Assembly (NCBI RefSeq): GCF_004359525.2
Contig: NZ_SCWC02000011.1
Span: 1 to 49,487 of the forward strand
DNA: 49,487 nucleotides
Reading direction: 5' to 3'
From: Macrococcus equipercicus
GTDB taxonomy: Bacteria > Bacillota > Bacilli > Staphylococcales > Staphylococcaceae
Part shown: piece by piece, positions 43,882 through 49,487 of the stretch
Layout of the letters: every line of letters begins with the position of its first letter
Numbering within the stretch: the stretch's first letter is position 1
The notes under the pieces: model-generated
Told to the model about the DNA's origin: nothing
The model's database searches: none
Seen by the model: the letters and a program-made list of their open reading frames with translations, nothing else
Program-made: the position numbers and the translations under genes

Positions 43882-44640
43882 ATGTATGAAGTGAAAACAG
43901 AAGTCAAGATTATTCCGGACGGATTTGAGTCAGTGAACCGATTTTTTCATGACCATGTATTCCGCAGTTATATTGAGCTCGGTGCAAAGCTTAGAGGACG
44001 CTGGGTGGACGCCGACTGTACACTGATTACAGAAATATGGGCATTCCATGATAAAAATCATTATCAGCAGTTTTTTGAATTGAGAAAGAAGACATCTCAT
44101 TACAAGAACAGCGTAGCCGAGAAACTGGCTAATGATAAATGGATTATCTCGAAGAAAGAAACACATATGGAGCCGACGGGTAATTACTTCCAGCCGCTGC
44201 ACAGTGTATCAGCAAGTGTGTTTGCACAAAATGACAAAGGCGAGACACTGCTTGTCAGAAGTCTGCATAGAAGCGATACACTGGAACTCCCCGGCGGTAT
44301 GGTGGATCATGAAGAGAGCCTGACAGAATGTGCCATCCGAGAGACGAAGGAAGAAACAGGACTCGATGTGGAAATATTAGGACTTGTTTATATTTCGCAC
44401 AACGTGTCTAACGGTATCATAGCGTTTGTCTTCCACGGAAAAATTACAGGCGGCCAAATTGCAGACTATGAAGAAGAGACAAAGGATGTCGGCTTTTACG
44501 ATACATCTGAACAAGCGATTGACCGTTACGTTAAACGCCCCGATTTCAAGGAACGTATTATCGAATCACAGAAATTGAGTTATCTTCCGCTCGATATTAT
44601 GACAAGCAGACCTTACAATCTTGTCGAACGCCTGAACTAA
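43882..44640 (+). CDS. NUDIX hydrolase with N-terminal NIPSNAP-like domain
   Basis: Residues 1-95 look like a ferredoxin-like (NIPSNAP/ABM-type) domain. Residues about 110-235 are a NUDIX domain with a complete box: the Gly-Met start, then GMVDHEE, and RETKEETGL. The nucleotide substrate cannot be told. The length is 252 residues. ATG at 43882 with a modest GTGGG site upstream. A terminator and then a 62-bp tandem array follow. Confidence 0.82.
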   Translation: MYEVKTEVKIIPDGFESVNRFFHDHVFRSYIELGAKLRGRWVDADCTLITEIWAFHDKNHYQQFFELRKKTSHYKNSVAEKLANDKWIISKKETHMEPTGNYFQPLHSVSASVFAQNDKGETLLVRSLHRSDTLELPGGMVDHEESLTECAIRETKEETGLDVEILGLVYISHNVSNGIIAFVFHGKITGGQIADYEEETKDVGFYDTSEQAIDRYVKRPDFKERIIESQKLSYLPLDIMTSRPYNLVERLN

Positions 44641-44657
44641 AGAAGTATAGCCAAAAT

Positions 44658-44695
44658 AAACGCCCTGCAGTAGTGGCGAACTGCAGGGCGTTTAT
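44658..44695. terminator. NUDIX gene terminator
   Basis: A 13-bp perfect stem (AAACGCCCTGCAG / CTGCAGGGCGTTT) with a 10-base loop and T-rich end. Confidence 0.9.
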
Positions 44696-44702
44696 TATGA
44701 CT

Positions 44703-45104
44703 TTTGAAGGCCGCTTCTCACTGATTTTCAGTCGGTTGGACTGGATTTTGGCCTTCAGGAGCTGTTTGAAGGCCACTTCTCGCTGATTTTCAGTCGGTTG
44801 GACTGGATTTTGACCTTCAGGAGCTGTTTGAAGGCCACTTCTCACTGAATTTCGGTCGGTTGGACTGGATTTTGGCCTTCAGGAGCTGTTTGAAGGCCAC
44901 TTCTCACTGATTTTCAGTCGGTTGGACTGGATTTTGGCCTTCAGGAGCTGTTTGAAGGCCACTTCTCACTGATTTTCAGTCGGTTGGACTGAATTTTGGC
45001 CTTCAGGAACCGTTTGAAGGCCACTTCTCACTGATTTTCAGTCGGTTGGACTGGATTTTGGCCTTCAGGAGCTGTTTGAAGGCCACTTCTCGCTGACTTT
45101 CAAG
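44703..45104. repeat. 62-bp tandem repeat array, six copies plus a partial
   Basis: Units start at 44703, 44765, 44827, 44889, 44951, 45013 and 45075 (partial), all exactly 62 bp apart, with few base changes. Each junction forms a perfect 9-bp hairpin, TGGCCTTCA-N9-TGAAGGCCA (for example 44749-44775). Within the unit are two smaller dyads, ACTGA-N3-TCAGT and CAGTC-N5-GACTG. There are no unique spacers, so it is not a CRISPR array. The period is not a multiple of three, so it is not coding. Confidence 0.92.
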
Positions 45105-45114
45105 AAAAAATCCA

Positions 45115-46152
45115 TTATTCACTGGCGAATTTAAGAGTTGTATCAAGCTGGCCGGTCAATTCGGTCAGCGGCAGCGGTCCGCCCTGCAGCCACTGACCGA
45201 AATCAAGTTCTGTCGGCTCTGTATCACCGCCGAGCGCTATCCAGGCCTTCAGCTCCTTCGGAAAATAGCAGCTTGTGTGGATGGTGCCGCTCCAGCTGGA
45301 ATATTTATCACTGAAGATGCCGGCAGTCGAACTGTTCATAGCATTAAATGCCTCGGCTGCAGTTAATCCGCTGTTGACCTGCGCAGTCATCGCGGTCATT
45401 CTGTCATAAGAATCTGTCAGTACTTTTCGGTTTTCATGAGTGAGGACTTCGAAGTGATTGGTACAGTAATGGTGTTCTCTTATATTAATATCCCGCGGTG
45501 TCACTTCTACAATCTGTGTGATACCTTTTTTGTCGAGCACAATATAGGAGAAGCTTGAGCGGTGGGGAATGGACTGCAGCAGCTTGACTGCTTCTTCGAC
45601 ATCTCTGCATGTCTCAAGTATCAGCCGGCCGATCATATAGCAGACGAAGCCGTCACCCGGATTTTTGCGGTGCATGAAATTGTAGCCCATCGTCAAACCG
45701 TGTTCATTGATGCCGTCCATCCGGCCGGTCACCCGCGAGACAGGGGCCATCGTCGCATAACCGCCGTCATCCGGTTGAAAGAATGTCAGCCGGCCGTCGT
45801 AAGTCGCTGGATGATAGTCATAATTACGGACAAGAAAACCTTCGGCAGTAAAGACAGAGCACCCGGAGTCTTTCGCATAAACTCTATAGCCGCCGAAGTT
45901 CTGCAGCACTTGTTCAAGTCCCATATCAAGTGAATCTTGAAGCCCGATTAATTCATCCCATATATACGGTGCAAACTCATTGAACACTCGTCTTGTTTCC
46001 TCTATATCCACATCAAACCGCGGTCGTCTGATCCGCCATTCGCGGGCGCGGTTTTTCATCATCAGTGTTCCTTTAATCCATTCTCCCTGGGCATAACCGA
46101 AGTCATAATGACTGCCGCGGAATTCTGTAATGCTGCTTGTAACGTCCTGCAT
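45115..46152 (-). CDS. C45 family autoproteolytic acyltransferase/hydrolase
   Basis: A cytoplasmic Ntn-hydrolase of 345 residues, resembling the acyl-CoA:6-aminopenicillanic acid acyltransferase family (peptidase C45). The nucleophile is probably Cys98 in DSGCSVFTAEG, followed by RNYDYHP and GINEHGLTMGYN. Cleavage before that Cys would activate it. The natural substrate in bacteria is unknown (N-acyl amino acids or bile-salt-like amides in relatives). Weak ribosome site (AAAGGCGTG). The 62-bp array lies just after its stop. Confidence 0.83.
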   Translation of the reverse strand: MQDVTSSITEFRGSHYDFGYAQGEWIKGTLMMKNRAREWRIRRPRFDVDIEETRRVFNEFAPYIWDELIGLQDSLDMGLEQVLQNFGGYRVYAKDSGCSVFTAEGFLVRNYDYHPATYDGRLTFFQPDDGGYATMAPVSRVTGRMDGINEHGLTMGYNFMHRKNPGDGFVCYMIGRLILETCRDVEEAVKLLQSIPHRSSFSYIVLDKKGITQIVEVTPRDINIREHHYCTNHFEVLTHENRKVLTDSYDRMTAMTAQVNSGLTAAEAFNAMNSSTAGIFSDKYSSWSGTIHTSCYFPKELKAWIALGGDTEPTELDFGQWLQGGPLPLTELTGQLDTTLKFASE

Positions 46153-46231
46153 ATGATCACGCCTTTAGCCTTTTATATATATTCTAACATAATTGATTTG
46201 ACTATCATAACAAACAAATTGACTATTGTAT

Positions 46232-46260
46232 TTGTCAAATTGTAAAACATATATTACAAT
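46232..46260 (+). promoter_or_regulatory. promoter and operator of the XRE regulator
   Basis: TTGTCA (46232-46237), 17 bp and TACAAT (46255-46260) form a good sigma-A promoter. The palindrome ATTGTAA-N8-TTACAAT at 46239-46260 covers the spacer and -10, and TTGAC-N10-GTCAA overlaps the -35. This suits autorepression by the XRE protein. Confidence 0.65.
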
Positions 46261-46306
46261 AAAGATAGATTCAATGAATTCTAGTGAAAAGAGATGTGAA
46301 TACATT

Positions 46307-46510
46307 ATGAAAAACAGGCTGAAGGAACTGCGGGCAAGAGATGGCTTTAATCAGACAGAGCTCGCAAAGCGGGCAGGCGTATCGAGACAGACAATCAGTT
46401 TGATTGAGCGTGATGGTTTCATGCCTTCTCTGTTGACGGCAGTTAGAATCGCGCGGATTTTTGAGGAACAGATAGAAGACGTATTTATTTTTAAGGAGGA
46501 TGAACTATGA
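46307..46510 (+). CDS. XRE family transcriptional regulator
   Basis: A 67-residue protein that is almost entirely one helix-turn-helix: LKELRARDGFNQTELAKRAG, then VSRQTISLIERDGFMPSLLTA. It resembles the short regulators found next to small membrane proteins in Firmicutes and archaea. The ATG at 46307 is chosen because the protein begins with the domain; the upstream frame crosses the promoter. It overlaps the next gene by 4 bp (ATGA). Confidence 0.83.
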   Translation: MKNRLKELRARDGFNQTELAKRAGVSRQTISLIERDGFMPSLLTAVRIARIFEEQIEDVFIFKEDEL

Positions 46511-46725
46511 AAAAAATGTGGAAAGGCTTTTTGATTGGTGCTGTGATTGGAGGGATTTTCGGTATGCTGTTAGGCGGGGGGCTGGATGCGATTAATTTTC
46601 TAGCAGCTCGTTTCGACAGTGAAATGAAAGCAGGAGCCATCATCATTATTATTATGGCGCTGGTACTATATATAACGCTTTCCATGAGAAAGTTTAGAAC
46701 GACAAATAACCTTCTTCAAAGTTGA
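46507..46725 (+). CDS. small membrane protein, probably frameshifted
   Basis: A 72-residue protein with two membrane helices (FLIGAVIGGIFGMLLGGG and AGAIIIIIMALVLYITL). It starts inside the XRE gene's stop after AAGGAGG. After Asn-Asn-Leu-Leu-Gln-Ser a stop is met, but a second frame continues with more membrane sequence directly downstream. The intact gene would encode about 113 residues with three helices, like the small membrane partners of such XRE regulators. It may be truncated or non-functional. Confidence 0.66.
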   Translation: MKKMWKGFLIGAVIGGIFGMLLGGGLDAINFLAARFDSEMKAGAIIIIIMALVLYITLSMRKFRTTNNLLQS

Positions 46726-46847
46726 TTCTCGCTATTTACCAGATTGCTCAAGGTGAGAACCAGATTATAGGGATGCTGCTATTTGCGGGTATGTTGATTT
46801 ATTCAGCTGTTAAATATTACAATAAAGCTAATGAATATAATAAATAA
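46716..46847 (+). pseudogene. out-of-frame 3' part of the small membrane protein gene
   Basis: From 46716 the -1 frame reads SKLILAIYQIAQGENQ, then a membrane helix (GMLLFAGMLIYSAV), then YYNKANEYNK and TAA at 46845-46847. It has no start of its own. It fits as the C-terminus of the preceding gene if one base is missing near 46715. Confidence 0.6.
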
Positions 46848-46897
46848 TAATGCTGATGTTGCCCGTGCATGAGTAACCGAAAGTGATAATATGGTTT

Positions 46898-46926
46898 AAA
46901 AGTCCTGCAAAGCGGGACTTTTTGTC
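46898..46926 (+). terminator. terminator after the XRE unit
   Basis: AAAAGTCCTGC and GCGGGACTTTT pair (one wobble) around AAA, followed by T residues. Confidence 0.8.
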
Positions 46927-47003
46927 TGATTTCTCCGTCTCCAGCCCGCGTCGGTTGACTTCACTCCTGATTTTTACTAAGGTAGGCGGTGAGGAGTGAT
47001 AGT

Positions 47004-47801
47004 ATGAGAACGTTGGAACAGGAGAAGGATCTCTTCTTTATTGATGGTTCAACGTACGATTTACTGACAGAGGAATTAAAGACGACCGTTGTATGCCCGA
47101 AAGATGAATTTCGCGGACATGCCATCTATAAAAACTTTCATGTGAGCAACTGCCATAGAACGTGGCGCATTTCAGATTATGACTATGTGATTGCTGCACA
47201 GCCCGGCTGGTACGAAAGTCTGCCGGCAAGTAAGCAGCAGCTTGTGTTCAATGAGCAGAAACGGACAGGTTCCTGCATGCTGATCGGCAGTACGCTGATC
47301 ACACAGCGCTTCTGGTCACGATTGACAGCAGCACAGCAGCAGGAAGTCATCAGTCTTTACGATGAACCGATAGAACAGCTGGATGTGTCAGGGCTGCCTG
47401 ACCGTTTCACACGTCTGCACGGCGTATTTCCTGATGAGCACGGTGGTAACTGTTTCGCAGCGGCTCTGTACGGTGTGACGGACGAAGAAACAATTCTTAA
47501 TGAGTGGATGCATGATCAGATGTTCACTGACATGCTGACCCGTAATCACTATATACAGACTGATCAGCCGGAAAGTGACAGCGTCATGGTATTTGTCCGT
47601 GATGGTGTCGTCGTCCATGCATGCTATATGATTGATGACGACTACTGCTTCAATAAATCAGGACAGATGTTCTACAATCCATGGCATATCGCCCGCATTG
47701 ACAAAGTGAAGACCGACTGGAAAGACTGTGAACTGGTCTATTACAGTTCAGCCGGGAAAGCAAATATGGCAAGGACTAACAAACAAGCTTGTTACGCTTA
47801 A
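47004..47801 (+). CDS. unrecognised protein with a Cys/His papain-like arrangement
   Basis: A 265-residue protein without signal peptide or membrane segments; I do not recognise the family. The C-terminal half has HGGNCFAAALYG (Cys150), VVVHACYMIDD (His205) and FYNPWHIARI (Asn225). The order Cys, His, polar residue and the spacing recall NlpC/P60-like or other papain-fold cysteine enzymes. The N-terminal 130 residues are Cys- and Trp-rich and of unknown fold. The ATG at 47004 follows GAGGAG. Confidence 0.72.
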   Translation: MRTLEQEKDLFFIDGSTYDLLTEELKTTVVCPKDEFRGHAIYKNFHVSNCHRTWRISDYDYVIAAQPGWYESLPASKQQLVFNEQKRTGSCMLIGSTLITQRFWSRLTAAQQQEVISLYDEPIEQLDVSGLPDRFTRLHGVFPDEHGGNCFAAALYGVTDEETILNEWMHDQMFTDMLTRNHYIQTDQPESDSVMVFVRDGVVVHACYMIDDDYCFNKSGQMFYNPWHIARIDKVKTDWKDCELVYYSSAGKANMARTNKQACYA

Positions 47802-47806
47802 ACGAC

Positions 47807-47839
47807 AAAAAAACCGGATCGGCTGACCCGGTTTTTTTT
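47807..47839. terminator. bidirectional terminator
   Basis: A stem of AAAAAACCGG-A-TC paired with GA-C-CCGGTTTTTT (one A-C mismatch), loop GGCT, with A and T runs on either side, between convergent genes. Confidence 0.88.
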
Positions 47840-47841
47840 GG

Positions 47842-49362
47842 TTAGTTGACGCCGACTTGGCTCCACGCATTAGCCACAGTTGAAGCATCTGTTGTGCCGT
47901 ATAAGTCAGTCGCTGCTCTTACTAAGGAAGCTTTAGCGTCTGCGAATGATGAATTAGGTGTTAAGTAGTAAACTAAAGCACGGTAGTAGATTTTCTCTGA
48001 TTTTGCTTTGCCGAGTTTCGTTACTGTGTTGTAGAACGCTTTGTTCGGGATACCGCTGTTTGTATGAACGCCGCCCCAGTCGCCGGCCTTTGTGTTCGGC
48101 AAGTATTTATAATTGTTCATATGAGAAGGCTGGCCATAAAGATCTGGATTCGACATGCTGCGCAGTGCATCACCGCTCTTGTTCGGTGTATAGACATCTT
48201 CACCCATTAAGAAGTCAGGGTCTACAAAGTAACCGAAGACATCTGAGAATGATTCATTCAATGCACCAGGCTGATTCTCATAGACAAGTCCTGCTGTTTT
48301 TTCAGTGACCGCATGTGTCAGTTCATGAGCGATGACATCATTGGCACCTGATAACGGGGAGAATGTCACGCCGTCTCCGTCACCATAAACCATCGATTCA
48401 CCGTTCCAGAAAGCATTGTTGTAGTTGGTGCTGTAATGGACGATAGAGTAGATAGGTGCACCCTGATTATCGTAGGAATCACGGTTATGGACATTTTTGT
48501 AGTAGTCATAAACCTGGTCAGCATAGTAATGCGCATCGACTGCTGCACGCTGTGCTGGACTTGTGAAATATTTGTCTGAATCCGTCACGATAGAATAGTT
48601 TGATGTCGCATTTTTAGCGTCATATGTCTCGATGTTACCAGTGTGCGTCATATCCGCTAAATAATAAGTGCCGTTCTCTTCATAGATGTTCAATGTTTTA
48701 GTATCGCCTTTGTTACCTGTACCGCTGCCGGTAGTCGGCCCGACGTCAGTCAGCGCATTCTGCTTAGCAACGACTTCGCCTGTTTCTGCATCAATTTGAA
48801 CTTTCCAGTTGGCAGGCTGAGGTGTCAAGTAAATCAGCTGAACATCATAGACGAGTTTATTGTGCTCAGGGTTGACGACTAAATCTGCTTTTTTGACGAC
48901 TTTACGACCTTGGTTTTTGACTGCATCTTTATCGACACCTGCAGCAGCATAAGCTTTATCGACCGCCTGTTCTGCTGTCAGTTTTTGAGTGTTGGTCGGT
49001 GCGAGTTCTTTCTGGTCAAGGTCACCGTTGACGAATGTCACTTGTCCTTCTTTATTGACGTGGACTTTAACTTCTGTGTTCAGTCCGACTTTGCCGTTAA
49101 CTTTTGGCTTTAATGTATAGTGAGTGAAGCCGAGATCGTCTTGTTCAACTGAAACGACATCGTACTGCTTGTAAGTTTTCTTAACTTCTTTTGAACCAGG
49201 TAAATTTTTAAGTGTGTTTTTAGCTTCCTGTTTATTCTGTACTTTTTCAAGCTTTGTCAGTGCCTTTGAACCATCTGATTTCGCGAACGACTCATTCGCT
49301 GGAACAAGTGAAGCAAGTAAAGCTGTAGATAATACTGCAGGAACGATGAATTTTTTCGACAT
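47842..49362 (-). CDS. secreted M4 family metallopeptidase (aureolysin/thermolysin type)
   Basis: A preproenzyme of 506 residues. A Sec signal (about 1-27) is followed by an FTP/PepSY propeptide (to about residue 200) and the mature thermolysin domain. Zinc and catalytic residues are HELTH (His346, Glu347, His350) and Glu370 in ALNESFSD; the later active-site His is in GVHTNSGI. The length is almost that of S. aureus aureolysin (509). The ATG at 49362 is six bases after AAGGAGTG. It would be secreted, self-processed and calcium stabilised. Confidence 0.94.
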   Translation of the reverse strand: MSKKFIVPAVLSTALLASLVPANESFAKSDGSKALTKLEKVQNKQEAKNTLKNLPGSKEVKKTYKQYDVVSVEQDDLGFTHYTLKPKVNGKVGLNTEVKVHVNKEGQVTFVNGDLDQKELAPTNTQKLTAEQAVDKAYAAAGVDKDAVKNQGRKVVKKADLVVNPEHNKLVYDVQLIYLTPQPANWKVQIDAETGEVVAKQNALTDVGPTTGSGTGNKGDTKTLNIYEENGTYYLADMTHTGNIETYDAKNATSNYSIVTDSDKYFTSPAQRAAVDAHYYADQVYDYYKNVHNRDSYDNQGAPIYSIVHYSTNYNNAFWNGESMVYGDGDGVTFSPLSGANDVIAHELTHAVTEKTAGLVYENQPGALNESFSDVFGYFVDPDFLMGEDVYTPNKSGDALRSMSNPDLYGQPSHMNNYKYLPNTKAGDWGGVHTNSGIPNKAFYNTVTKLGKAKSEKIYYRALVYYLTPNSSFADAKASLVRAATDLYGTTDASTVANAWSQVGVN

Positions 49363-49487
49363 GTAATACACTCCTTAAATAGTGGTTTTTTAAAGCTAAT
49401 TCTTATTATAATTATTTTGAATTGTTTGACATCTGTATTTTACGCAAATCTGTATAAAAGAGATGTTAACATTTCTTGATAATATGA

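Noticed and set aside
44703-45104. CRISPR array
   Set aside because: The units are contiguous 62-bp tandem copies with no unique spacers, and no cas genes are in the window.
47958-48308. 116-codon plus-strand frame inside the M4 protease gene
   Set aside because: It is a shadow of a clear thermolysin-type gene; the Ser/Arg/Cys-rich translation resembles no family.

Overview
The window looks like a chromosomal segment from a Firmicute of the family Staphylococcaceae. The evidence is a complete ica-type polysaccharide locus, a staphylococcal-style PepA1/Fst type I toxin, a groESL promoter with both a CtsR box and a CIRCE element, and the tsaEB-rimI-tsaD / ABC-F / rex / tatAC / CPBP protease / groESL gene order shared with Bacillus. 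By eye the base composition is in the mid-40s % GC, richer than typical Staphylococcus. Macrococcus or a relative is therefore my best guess, but the genus is inference only.

Layout. 1-185: the last gene (5S) of an rRNA operon and its terminator. 299-2828: tsaE-tsaB-rimI-tsaD, four overlapping genes for tRNA t6A synthesis and ribosomal protein acetylation. 2830-3070: a non-coding gap with a row of DnaA-box-like sequences. 3074-6802: an ABC-F ATPase, the redox repressor Rex with a Rex operator at its own promoter, and the TatA/TatC translocase. 6887-15384: an accessory block between tatC and the groESL region, with sucrose-6-phosphate hydrolase and an RpiR regulator, a nitroreductase, a CatE-like dioxygenase, an LPXTG wall protein, oligoendopeptidase F and a two-domain PPK2 kinase. 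15436-18331: CPBP protease and groES-groEL.

18425-21845 (minus strand) is an ica biofilm operon, icaA-icaDB-icaC. The small IcaD subunit is fused in frame to the IcaB deacetylase, so four usual genes are three here. No TetR-type icaR is present; two tandem SgrR-like regulators (22199-25425) are divergent from the operon instead. 25457-30683 holds a PepSY membrane protein, a compact type I toxin/antitoxin locus (toxin peptide 27023-27121, antisense RNA near 26943-27005), a PPP phosphatase, an LtrA protein, a small EF-hand-like protein and a FAD oxidoreductase.

30770-37077 contains two paralogous proteins with a NERD-type nuclease-like domain, a Cys4 zinc ribbon and a conserved C-terminal segment. 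Each is followed within about 15 bp of its stop by tandem hairpin repeats with a 41-bp period, of different sequence at the two loci. The first paralog carries an amber stop at codon 14. Between them lie a membrane protein, HelD, a DinB-like protein, a LysE-type exporter and a GNAT acetyltransferase. Two further hairpin arrays occur at 9191-9280 (40-bp period) and 44703-45104 (62-bp period).

37120-49362: a thioredoxin-like protein, M29 aminopeptidase, PepSY lipoprotein, YdaT-like protein, HAD phosphatase plus NamA, a GntR/DUF1648 pair, a NUDIX protein, a C45 acyltransferase, an XRE regulator with a frameshifted small membrane protein, an unrecognised Cys/His protein and an aureolysin-like secreted M4 protease. 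The most notable items are the IcaD-IcaB fusion, the NERD-zinc-ribbon genes with 3' hairpin arrays, and the type I toxin/antitoxin locus.
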